DNA from: Actinoplanes flavus
GTDB lineage: Bacteria; Actinomycetota; Actinomycetes; Mycobacteriales; Micromonosporaceae
DNA: 64,000 bases
Assembly: GCF_017592555.1 (NCBI RefSeq)
Contig: NZ_JAGFNS010000032.1
Span: 1-64,000, forward strand
Direction: 5' to 3'
The position numbers and the translations under genes were made by a program. Positions 39,762 to 47,029 of this stretch are shown piece after piece. Position 1 is the first letter of the stretch; every line of letters starts with the position of its first letter. The notes below the pieces were generated by a model, which worked only from the letters and a program-made list of their open reading frames with translations, ran no database searches and was not told the origin of the DNA.

Positions 39762-40498
39762 ACGGCGGCTCCGGCGGCGAGCCGGCTCCAGACGACCTTG
39801 CCGTCGACGACCGGCAGGACACCCCACGTCTCGGTGAGGTCGCGGATCAGGCGCAGGCCGCGGCCGCCGGAGTCGGTGACCGCGGGGTCGAGGGTGCGCG
39901 GCATGCGGCGGCTGCGGTCGCGGACCGCCACGATGAGCCGCCCGCCGCGCAGCCGCAGCGTGAAGTCCATGCTGGTGTGGGCGTGCCGGACCACGTTGGC
40001 GACGAGTTCGGTGGCGACCAGCGCGGCCGTCGCCGTGACCTCCGAACGCTGCCAGCCGGCGCATGCCTGGGTGACCAGGTGGCGGACCTGGCGGCAGGCC
40101 TCGGGCACCGGGCGCAGGCGGGCCCGGACGGCCGGCGGATCCGGCTCGGCCCGTGCCCCGGCCACCGACTCCGGGGGCCCGTCGGCCATCTCCAGGGTCG
40201 CGCACCCCGGTTCGGCGGCGAGCGCGGCCCGGGTCGCCGGGTCGGCGCCGCACACCACGATCGGCACCGCCGGGAACTCCTCGGCCTGGCAGACGACCTT
40301 GCCCAGGGCGGACAGCGCCAGCGGGTCGCCGACGCGCAGCCGGGTGACGTCCAGGACCATCCGGGACGGCTGCACCGCGAGGCTGCGGCGGATCGCCGTG
40401 CCCAGCGCGCCGCCGGTGATCCGGTCCAGGGTGCCGCGGACCGACAGGACCGCGACCGGAAGGTCCTGCTCCGGACGGCAGACGAGCTGGCTGGGCAT
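39758..40498 (-). CDS. STAS-HATPase fusion, second copy
   Basis: A 246-residue paralogue of the 36096-36821 protein. An N-terminal STAS-like domain (AVLSVRGTLDRITGG, RMVLDVTRLRVGDPLALSAL) again lacks the phosphorylatable Ser. The C-terminal GHKL ATPase has ATELVANVVRHAH and SGGRGLRLIRDL. ATG at 40498 follows GGGGAGGGG; the frame extends upstream but without another site. It is the first gene of the minus-strand operon and overlaps CheB by 4 bp. Expected role: bind and/or phosphorylate a sigma or STAS partner. The sigma-STAS fusion in the same block is a natural candidate. Confidence 0.82.
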   Translation of the reverse strand: MPSQLVCRPEQDLPVAVLSVRGTLDRITGGALGTAIRRSLAVQPSRMVLDVTRLRVGDPLALSALGKVVCQAEEFPAVPIVVCGADPATRAALAAEPGCATLEMADGPPESVAGARAEPDPPAVRARLRPVPEACRQVRHLVTQACAGWQRSEVTATAALVATELVANVVRHAHTSMDFTLRLRGGRLIVAVRDRSRRMPRTLDPAVTDSGGRGLRLIRDLTETWGVLPVVDGKVVWSRLAAGAAV

Positions 40499-40710
40499 TC
40501 CCCTCCCCCCTCGGCCGGCGGATGCCGACCACCTGAGGTGCCCGGCGCCCGGCCGGCGCAAACGTCGGACATGTGGTTCGTGCCGGTGGGCCGCGACCCG
40601 GCCGGCCGCCGGATCGAAACTCCTGGTCACCGGACCGCACGATCACCTTCTGATGGGCGGGCGGGAGTCAAGCGCCTGAGACGGGGCAAAATGAAGTACC
40701 GTTGCGCGCC

Positions 40711-43002
40711 ATGGGTGTGTCGCAGCGGCTGAAGAGCCGGTTCCGCAAGTTTCTCCAGCGTCCGGGCACGACGGTGGACCTGGGGCCGTTGTCGAAGCGG
40801 CTCGGTGCGATCGAGGCGCGGGAGGACGCGCTCGAGCAGCTCGACGACGCGGCACTGACCGAGGCCGCCCGTGAGGCGACCGACTACGCCGAGATCTGCG
40901 CCATCGGCCGCGAGGCGGCCCGCCGGGCGATCAGCCAGCGACCGTACGACGTCCAGCTGCTCGGCGCCATGGCCCTGCTCGACAAGCGGGTCGCCGAGAT
41001 GGCCACCGGTGAGGGCAAGACGCTCACCGCCACGATCGCGGCGTACGGCCACACCCGCCTCGGCAACGGCCCGGTGCACGTGCTCACCGTCAACGACTAC
41101 CTGGCCAAGCGCGACGCCGAGTGGATGGAGCCGATCTACACACTGCTCGGCCTCACCGTCGCCTCGGTGACCGAGCTGATGACGCCGGAGGAGCGCCGGG
41201 AGGCGTACGCCGCGGACGTCACCTACGTCTCGGTGAGCGAGGCCGGCTTCGACTACCTGCGCGACCAGCTGGTGACCGACGTGGCCGACCGGGTCCAGCG
41301 CGACCTGGCCACCTGCATCGTGGACGAGGCCGACTCGATCCTGATCGACGAGGCCCGGGTGCCGATGGTGCTGGCCGGCAGCACCGCGGTGGAGAGCGAC
41401 CCGGTGCACGAGGCCGCCGCCCTGATGAAGGAGCTGCGCAGGGGCAAGCACTACGAGGTGGCCGAGGACGGCCGCAGCGTGGCCTTCACCGACGACGGGC
41501 TCAAGCACGTCGAGGAGCGGCTCGGCGGCATCGACCTGTACGCCGACGACCAGGTCGAGGTCCTCTCCGCGGTGAACGTCGCGCTGCACGCGCACGCCCT
41601 GCTGCGCCGCGACGTCGACTACATCGTCCGCAACGGCGGCGTCGAGCTGATCGACGAGATGCGCGGCCGGGTGGCGCAGCGCCGCCGCTGGCCGGACGGG
41701 CTCCAGGCGGCCGTCGAGGCGAAGGAGGGCCTGTCCGCCACCGCCGAGGGCGAGGTGCTGGACACCATCACGGTGCAGGCGTTCATCGCGCTCTACCGGA
41801 CGGTCTGCGGCATGACGGCGACCGCCGTGCACGTCGGCGAGCAGCTGCGCGAGTACTTCAAGCTCGAGGTCGCGGTCATCCCGTCGAACACCCCGAACAT
41901 CCGTGAGGACGACGTCGACCGGATCTACTCGGCGCACGACATGCGTGACGAGGCCCTGGTCGAGGAGATCAAGATCGCCCACGAGTCGGGGCGGCCGGTG
42001 CTGATCGGCACCCTGGACGTGAAGGCCTCCGAGCGGCTGGCCCGCCAGCTCGCCGACGCCGGTGTCCCGTCCAACGTGCTGAACGCGAAGAACGACGCCG
42101 AGGAGGCCGAGATCATCGCGGAGGCCGGCGCGCTCGGTGCGGTGACCGTCTCCACCCAGATGGCCGGCCGTGGCGTCGACATCCGCCTCGGCGGCAGCGA
42201 CGAGAAGGACCGCGACCGGGTGGTCGAGCTCGGCGGGCTGTACGTGATCGGCTCCGGCCGCCACGACAGCCGCCGCGTCGACGACCAGCTCCGTGGCCGG
42301 GCCGGCCGGCAGGGCGACCCGGGCCGCTCGGTGTTCTTCGTGAGCCTCGAGGACGAGCTGGTCTTCCGGCACGCCGCCGACGTCCTGCCGGCCTCCCCGC
42401 GGATGGACATCGACGGCGTCGTGCACGACTCCCAGGTGGAGTACGCGGTGGAGCACGCCCAGCGGGTCGCCGAGGGCGTGAACCACGAGATCCACAAGAA
42501 CACCTGGCGGTACAGCGTGGTGATCGAGCAGCAGCGCCTGCTGCTGGCCGAGCGCCGGGAGCGCCTGCTGACCTCCGAGGTGGCGGCGATCATGCTGCTG
42601 GAGAAGGCGAAGGAGAAGGCCGAGGAGACCGACGAGGACGTGCTGTCCGACGCGGCCCGCGCCATCGCGCTCTACCACCTGGACCGGCTGTGGGCCGAGC
42701 ATCTGGCGTACCTGTCCGAGGTGCGCGAGGGCGTGCACCTGCGGGCCCTGGGCAAGCTGGACCCGCTGGACGAGTTCCACCGGGCCGCGGTGCCCGCCTT
42801 CCAGGAGCTGCTCACCCAGGTCGAGGCGCGGACCATCGAGACCTTCGAGGAGGTCGACCTCACCGACGGCTGGCAGCCGGACCGGGCGGAGATCGTCCGG
42901 CCCAGCGCCACCTGGACGTACCTGGTGCACGACAACCCGTTCGGCTCCGAACTGGACCGGCTGATCGCGGCCGTCGGCCGCCGCCTCACGTCGGGCGGCT
43001 GA
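40711..43002 (+). CDS. secA2: Accessory protein translocase ATPase SecA2
   Basis: A 763-residue SecA-type motor. Walker A EMATGEGKTLT (about 96-106), VNDYLAKRDAEWM, Walker B VDEADSILIDEAR, QMAGRGVDIRLGG and GRAGRQGDPG are present. The C-terminal zinc-binding tail of housekeeping SecA is missing, and the protein is about 150 residues shorter, as in actinobacterial SecA2. It moves a restricted set of proteins through SecYEG. ATG at 40711 is the family-like start (MGVSQRLKSRFRKFLQRPGT); TTG 40702 is possible. No accessory Sec gene is adjacent. A perfect palindromic terminator lies after the stop. Confidence 0.9.
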   Translation: MGVSQRLKSRFRKFLQRPGTTVDLGPLSKRLGAIEAREDALEQLDDAALTEAAREATDYAEICAIGREAARRAISQRPYDVQLLGAMALLDKRVAEMATGEGKTLTATIAAYGHTRLGNGPVHVLTVNDYLAKRDAEWMEPIYTLLGLTVASVTELMTPEERREAYAADVTYVSVSEAGFDYLRDQLVTDVADRVQRDLATCIVDEADSILIDEARVPMVLAGSTAVESDPVHEAAALMKELRRGKHYEVAEDGRSVAFTDDGLKHVEERLGGIDLYADDQVEVLSAVNVALHAHALLRRDVDYIVRNGGVELIDEMRGRVAQRRRWPDGLQAAVEAKEGLSATAEGEVLDTITVQAFIALYRTVCGMTATAVHVGEQLREYFKLEVAVIPSNTPNIREDDVDRIYSAHDMRDEALVEEIKIAHESGRPVLIGTLDVKASERLARQLADAGVPSNVLNAKNDAEEAEIIAEAGALGAVTVSTQMAGRGVDIRLGGSDEKDRDRVVELGGLYVIGSGRHDSRRVDDQLRGRAGRQGDPGRSVFFVSLEDELVFRHAADVLPASPRMDIDGVVHDSQVEYAVEHAQRVAEGVNHEIHKNTWRYSVVIEQQRLLLAERRERLLTSEVAAIMLLEKAKEKAEETDEDVLSDAARAIALYHLDRLWAEHLAYLSEVREGVHLRALGKLDPLDEFHRAAVPAFQELLTQVEARTIETFEEVDLTDGWQPDRAEIVRPSATWTYLVHDNPFGSELDRLIAAVGRRLTSGG

Positions 43003-43017
43003 GAGATTGCTCTCCCC

Positions 43018-43043
43018 GGGGGCGCCGCACGTGCGGCGCCCCC
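43018..43043. terminator. Perfect 26-bp palindrome after secA2
   Basis: The half-site GGGGGCGCCGCAC is followed directly by its exact inverse, giving 13 G/C-rich pairs, 15 bp after the secA2 stop. The extruded loop would be minimal. It is best read as the secA2 terminator. Confidence 0.75.
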
Positions 43044-43277
43044 ACCGGTTCCACCATCCCGGCGGTTCGAGATCCTTCGCCGCCCGGCTCCGTGGCCACC
43101 CGGTTCGCCCCTGGCGACGGGTCCCCACGTCGAGGGTTGTCACGTTTCATCGCCACCGGCGTTCGCCGGCGTTTAATGACGCTGACAGAAAATGTTCCCG
43201 GAATGCATTTGTGTGACGCGCGACAATATGGAACGTCTTTCCCACACTGTGGTTGGCGACTTGACCCGCGATCGGGC

Positions 43278-43301
43278 AAGCGGGAAATATCGTCCCCGCT
43301 T
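43278..43301. promoter_or_regulatory. Inverted repeat before the winged-helix gene
   Basis: AAGCGGG (43278-43284) and CCCGCTT (43295-43301) are exact inverted copies around ten AT-rich bases, 56 bases before the ATG. A shorter CCACA-C-TGTGG palindrome lies at 43242-43252. The 314 bases from 43044 to 43357 are otherwise gene-free and AT-richer than the average, as expected for a regulated promoter. Autoregulation by the downstream DNA-binding protein is possible. Confidence 0.35.
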
Positions 43302-43357
43302 TACGCACAGTGATCAGTCATATTCGCTTGCCGCAGCAAATTCTGGGGGATACACCA

Positions 43358-43927
43358 ATGCCGGTCAGCGCATTGTCGCCGCGAGCCGATCGTCGATCCG
43401 CCGGACCGGGCCGGGGCGCCGGTCGTCGTTCCGCCGAGCCCGCGCTGACCGTGACGCTCGCCATTCCGCTCACCGGTGAGGCGATATCACCACAGGCGCA
43501 CCGGCTGCTCGCGGCGGTCCGCGAGCTCGTCGAGCTGAGCCGGGGCACGGTGACCGTCGAGCAGGCGCCCTCCGTCGACGCCGCCGAGCCGGTCGCTGAC
43601 GAGCCGGAGAGCGTTCCCGGGGGCCCGGAGGTGCGTCTGCTCACCGCGTCGCGTCAGGCGCTGCTGGACGGCGAGGCGCTGCCGCTCACCCGGCTCGAGT
43701 TCGACCTCCTGCAATACCTCGCCGAGCGGCCCCGCCGGGTGTTCACCCGGGCGCAGCTGCTGGCCGCCGTGTGGGGCTACGAGCGGGCCGGCGAGCGGAC
43801 CGTGGACGTGCACGTCCGCCGGCTGCGGCTCAAGCTGGGCGGGCAGCTCCCGCTCATCACCACGGTGTACGGCGTGGGCTACCGGCTGGCCGACGACGCC
43901 CGCATCGTGGTCCTGCCGCACGATTGA
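43358..43927 (+). CDS. Orphan OmpR/PhoB-type winged-helix DNA-binding protein
   Basis: A 189-residue protein. Residues about 95-185 are a Trans_reg_C winged helix (LTRLEFDLLQYLAERPRRVF, then TRAQLLAAVWGY, then TVDVHVRRLRLKLG, then TTVYGVGYRLADD). The N-terminal 90 residues are not a receiver domain and contain no phospho-acceptor Asp pattern. So it binds DNA like a response regulator but is not controlled by a histidine kinase. ATG at 43358 follows GGGGGA with eight bases. Long regulatory DNA precedes it. Confidence 0.85.
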   Translation: MPVSALSPRADRRSAGPGRGAGRRSAEPALTVTLAIPLTGEAISPQAHRLLAAVRELVELSRGTVTVEQAPSVDAAEPVADEPESVPGGPEVRLLTASRQALLDGEALPLTRLEFDLLQYLAERPRRVFTRAQLLAAVWGYERAGERTVDVHVRRLRLKLGGQLPLITTVYGVGYRLADDARIVVLPHD

Positions 43928-43991
43928 CGTCCGGTCCGGCGAGTAGGTTTCCCACATGATCTCCACCGTCGCGAGCAAGAGTCATTGACGG

Positions 43992-44624
43992 ATGCACGTC
44001 CGCCCGCTCTCCTTCGGGGTCCTGGTCGAGGATCTCGCCGACCGTCTCGCCAGTCGGGAATCCGACAATGTGCTCCGGGTGGCCGTCGACGGGGCCGACG
44101 CCGCCGATCCGGCCCGTCTGGCCGACGCTCTCGTCGACCCGCTGCGGGTCCGCGGCCGCCCCACGGTACGGGTCGAGACCAGGGATTTCCTGCGCCCCGC
44201 CTCGGTGCGCCTGGAGTTCGGGCGGACCAATCCGGACTCGTTCTACAGCGGCTGGTTCGACGAGGCGGGGCTGATCCGCGAGGTGTTGGCCCCGGCGGGC
44301 CCGGGCGGCTCCGGGCGGATCGTCGAGCGTCTCTGGGACGCGACCGCCGACCGGGCCGCCCGCCAGCCCTACCGGCAGCTGCCGGCCGGGGCGATCGTGC
44401 TGGTCAGCGGCCCGCTGCTGCTCGGTTCGGGGCTGCCGTTCGACTACTCCGTTCATCTCGAGCTGACCCGGGCCGCGCTGGCCCGGCGGACCCCGCCGGA
44501 GGCCGCCTGGACGCTTCCCGCGTTCCACCGCTACACCGCCGAGGTGGCCCCGGAAACCTTCGCTGACGTGGTCGTTCGTCTCGATGACCCGAAGCGCCCG
44601 GCGCTGGTGGTGAGCGACTGGTGA
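43992..44624 (+). CDS. Uridine-kinase-like protein lacking a P-loop
   Basis: A 210-residue protein recalling actinobacterial proteins annotated as uridine kinase. RVAVDGADAADPARLADAL stands where the P-loop should be but lacks GKS/T; VETRDFLRPASVRLEFGR and LWDATADRAAR follow, with VLVSGPLLL and HLELTRAALARRTPPEAAW at the lid. Without the phosphate-binding Lys, ordinary nucleoside kinase activity is doubtful; it may bind nucleotide or have lost activity. It starts 64 bp after the winged-helix gene on the same strand and is followed by a hairpin terminator. Confidence 0.7.
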   Translation: MHVRPLSFGVLVEDLADRLASRESDNVLRVAVDGADAADPARLADALVDPLRVRGRPTVRVETRDFLRPASVRLEFGRTNPDSFYSGWFDEAGLIREVLAPAGPGGSGRIVERLWDATADRAARQPYRQLPAGAIVLVSGPLLLGSGLPFDYSVHLELTRAALARRTPPEAAWTLPAFHRYTAEVAPETFADVVVRLDDPKRPALVVSDW

Positions 44625-44626
44625 CG

Positions 44627-44651
44627 CTCGGCACAAGACCCGCGTGCCGAG
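44627..44651 (+). terminator. Hairpin terminator after the kinase-like gene
   Basis: CTCGGCAC (44627-44634) and GTGCCGAG (44644-44651) are exact inverted copies around nine bases, beginning 2 bp after the stop codon. Confidence 0.7.
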
Positions 44652-44737
44652 TCCGTGGCGGATCCGACCACTGACAGTTATGCTCCGGTTACTTTTTCGC
44701 GGGGGTCCCGTTTGGGATCTCCGGCGGTGGGTATCGA

Positions 44738-44759
44738 CCGGCTCCACATGTGGAGCCGG
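44738..44759. promoter_or_regulatory. Perfect 22-bp palindrome upstream of the DksA-like gene
   Basis: The half-site CCGGCTCCACA is followed directly by its exact inverse, 64 bases before the ATG of the zinc-finger gene. An 11-bp half-site with no spacer is a good operator shape and unlikely by chance; it could also be an RNA hairpin in the leader. Confidence 0.5.
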
Positions 44760-44823
44760 CCGGGACGAGGGTGACCCGGCGGATGGCCACCGGCTGGGGC
44801 TGAGTGAAGGGCAGGGGGACTGC

Positions 44824-45249
44824 ATGCTCGTCAACGGAGCGGTTGTTGCGGGTAAGGGCGCGGGCACGGCGAAGGGCTTACGCTCGGTCGAGGAGATCGA
44901 GCAGATCCGGGTGATCCTGCAGAGCCGATTCGAGGAGCTCAACACCGAGTACGAAGAGGCCGTCGCCCAGAACACCCGGCTTCGGCTGGTCGAGATCGGC
45001 GACGCGGCCGGCGACGACCAGGCCGACAGCGGTTCGAAGACGGCGGAGCGCGATGCCGCGACGTCGCTGTTGCGGACGCTGCTGGACCGGCGGACCCAGG
45101 CGGAGCACGCGCTGCACCGGCTGGACGAGGGGACGTACGGGAACTGCGAGGGCTGCTCGAACCCGATTCCGGTCGAGCGCCTGGAGGTGTTCCCCTCGGC
45201 CACCACGTGCGTCAACTGCAAGCAGGTGCGCGAGCGCCGGGCCAGCTGA
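44824..45249 (+). CDS. TraR/DksA-family zinc-finger protein
   Basis: A 141-residue protein. Residues about 20-110 form a long coiled coil (EEIEQIRVILQSRFEELNTE), and the C-terminus carries a four-Cys zinc finger (NCEGC, then TTCVNC, 17 residues apart). This is the layout of DksA/TraR proteins that insert the coiled coil into the RNA polymerase secondary channel. The DxxDxA tip of true DksA is not seen (the tip region reads DAAGDDQADS), so ppGpp co-regulation is uncertain. ATG at 44824 follows AGGGGG. Confidence 0.88.
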   Translation: MLVNGAVVAGKGAGTAKGLRSVEEIEQIRVILQSRFEELNTEYEEAVAQNTRLRLVEIGDAAGDDQADSGSKTAERDAATSLLRTLLDRRTQAEHALHRLDEGTYGNCEGCSNPIPVERLEVFPSATTCVNCKQVRERRAS

Positions 45250-45257
45250 CCGGTCGT

Positions 45258-45284
45258 CCGGGCCCGTCCGTGCGGCGGGCCCGG
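45258..45284. terminator. Hairpin between convergent genes
   Basis: CCGGGCCCG (45258-45266) and CGGGCCCGG (45276-45284) pair around nine bases. It lies between the DksA-like gene and the convergent DUF72 gene and may terminate both. Confidence 0.65.
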
Positions 45285-45357
45285 GGATTCAACGAATCCG
45301 GCGGCGTCATTTTCCGGAATTGGTGGCGGCCGCCACACCCGCGCAATTCCGCATCGA

Positions 45358-46134
45358 TTACCGCCGCGGCCGGACCCGCGGAACCCGGCTGATCCGCCGA
45401 TCCCGGCGCTCCGCCTCGGTCGCCATCACACCGGCGTCGATCACGGCGGCGCCGCCCGGATCGTTGTTGAAGAACACAAAGAATTCCGGTAGGTCGCAGC
45501 GGTCCAGCCACGACCTCAGCGCCGCCCGGCCGTAACGCGGCCAGGGTTTCGCGGCTCCTTCGTGAAGCCGTAGATATCCGAAATCCGCGGTGCGCCAGAG
45601 CGGGGTGACCGGCCGCCCGCGACGGTCCGCCCAGCAGAGCGCCGCGCCGTGCCGTCGCAGCAGGCGCTCACAGTCGGGCGTGAACCAGCTGTCGTGCCGC
45701 GGCTCCACCGCCACCCGGACGTCACCCGGGAAGCGGGCCAGCGTCTCGTCCAGGGCGCCGAGATCGGCCCGCAGGGTCGGCGGTAGTTGCAGCAGCACCG
45801 GGCCCAGCTTGTCGCCGAGCCCCGACGCCCGGTCCAGGAAGCGGGCCACCGGCTCGGCCGGCTCGCGCAGCCGCTTCACGTGCGTCAGGAAACGGCTCAT
45901 CTTGACCGCGACCCGGAACCCGTCCGGCGTCCGCTCCCGCCACTGCTCGAACGTCCCGCGCTCCGGCAGCCGGTAGAACGCGTTGTTCACCTCGACCGTC
46001 GCGAACGCCTCCGCGTAGTGCTCCAGCCACGCCCGCTGCGGCAGCCCGGCGGGATACAGGAACCCGGCGCCGTCGGCCCCCTTCTCCGGCCGCCAGTCGC
46101 GGTACTGCCATCCCGAGGTCCCGATCCACAGCAT
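45358..46134 (-). CDS. DUF72 family protein
   Basis: A 258-residue TIM-barrel-like protein of the DUF72/YecE family. It begins MLWIGTSGWQYRDW, the family signature, with VNNAFYRLP, FRVAVKMSRFLTH, LGPVLLQLPP, VAVEPRHDSW and FFVFFNNDPGG later. The biochemical function of DUF72 is not established. ATG at 46134 follows GAGGG and gives the exact family start. It is divergent from a small acidic protein, with an overlap of upstream regions of only about 30 bp. Confidence 0.9.
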   Translation of the reverse strand: MLWIGTSGWQYRDWRPEKGADGAGFLYPAGLPQRAWLEHYAEAFATVEVNNAFYRLPERGTFEQWRERTPDGFRVAVKMSRFLTHVKRLREPAEPVARFLDRASGLGDKLGPVLLQLPPTLRADLGALDETLARFPGDVRVAVEPRHDSWFTPDCERLLRRHGAALCWADRRGRPVTPLWRTADFGYLRLHEGAAKPWPRYGRAALRSWLDRCDLPEFFVFFNNDPGGAAVIDAGVMATEAERRDRRISRVPRVRPRR

Positions 46135-46165
46135 GCCGCCCTCATACCCGGGTACCTTCCGTCTC

Positions 46166-46336
46166 ATGACGGACGCACCCGACGAACAGCGGACCGACGA
46201 GCCGGAGGAGCAGTCCGGCGACTACGAGTACGACGAGGCGCACGGCGGCGGCGACAGCGGGCCCGACGTGCCGGCCGCGCTCCGCGAGGAGGCGCAGCGG
46301 CGGGTCAGCCTGGCTGGGCGAACCGCACCGCGCTGA
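46166..46336 (+). CDS. Small acidic hypothetical protein
   Basis: A 56-residue protein: an acidic, probably disordered first half (DEQRTDEPEEQSGDYEYDEA) and a short helix (VPAALREEAQRRVSLAG). The coherent amino-acid bias and good codon use suggest a real gene. No family is known to me. Its last 32 bases overlap the end of the convergent coiled-coil membrane protein gene. Confidence 0.5.
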   Translation: MTDAPDEQRTDEPEEQSGDYEYDEAHGGGDSGPDVPAALREEAQRRVSLAGRTAPR

Positions 46337-47009
46337 ACAGCAGCCCGGCCGTCAGCAGGCCGGTGCCGAGGACCGTCACGACGGCGGCCGTGTCCAGGCT
46401 GGTTCCACGGCGGTCGGCGATGAGCTTCGCCGTCACCACGGCCAGGACCGGGCAACAGAGCAGCACCAGCAGCGCCACCACCGGGGCGGCCTGCTGCCAC
46501 TCGCCGCCGGCCGCCTCGCCGGTGCGGGTGACCAGCAGGTTGCCGGTCACCCCGAGCAGGCCGCCGGCCAGCCCGAGAAGCACGAAGACCAGCTTGGTGC
46601 CGAAGGTGATCGGCCGGGCCGGAGGCGTGTACTTGACCCGGCTCTCCACCTCGTCCAGATAGTCCGCCGCGTCCCGGTCACCGCGCTGCCGGGGGATGCT
46701 GGCCGGCGGCAGGGTGCGCCCGAACCGCTCGGCGGCCGGCCCGATCCGGTGCACGAACTCCGACCACAGCCCGGCCGCCCGGGCGTCCACGTGCTCCAGG
46801 TCGCGCCGGGCCCGGCGGACCGCGAGTTCGGCGTCCTCCAGCCGGGCGGCGGCCTCCCGGACCGCGGTGTCGGCGGCGACCCGGCGCTCGGCGTGCCAGC
46901 GGTGCGCCTCCTCCCGCAGGGTGGCCGCCCGCTCGTCCAGGGTGGTGAGGCGGCGCAGCACCGTCCGGTAGTCGGCCCGCTCGAAGTCCGCGGGCTCCAG
47001 CTCGCTCAT
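46305..47009 (-). CDS. Coiled-coil protein with three C-terminal membrane helices
   Basis: A 234-residue protein. Residues about 10-105 form a charged coiled coil (TLDERAATLREEAHRWHAER, LEDAELAVRRARRDLEHVDA). Residues about 140-232 form three membrane helices (TKLVFVLLGLAGGLLGV, VVALLVLLCCPVLAVVTA, VVTVLGTGLLTAGLLF). ATG at 47009 has the strong site GGAGGTGG; ATG 47033, overlapping the FtsK gene stop (ATGA), is an alternative. As the last gene of the FtsK cassette it may anchor the otherwise soluble ATPase to the membrane. No homologous family was recognised. Confidence 0.75.
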   Translation of the reverse strand: MSELEPADFERADYRTVLRRLTTLDERAATLREEAHRWHAERRVAADTAVREAAARLEDAELAVRRARRDLEHVDARAAGLWSEFVHRIGPAAERFGRTLPPASIPRQRGDRDAADYLDEVESRVKYTPPARPITFGTKLVFVLLGLAGGLLGVTGNLLVTRTGEAAGGEWQQAAPVVALLVLLCCPVLAVVTAKLIADRRGTSLDTAAVVTVLGTGLLTAGLLFSAVRFAQPG

Positions 47010-47029
47010 GCCGCCACCTCCGCCGCCGG

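Noticed and set aside
43061..43090. GGTTCGAGATCC, similar to a tRNA T-arm
   Set aside because: No acceptor stem, D-arm or anticodon arm can be built around it.
40627..43143. Long minus-strand frame opposite secA2
   Set aside because: Shadow of secA2; His/Val/Leu-biased product with no domain.
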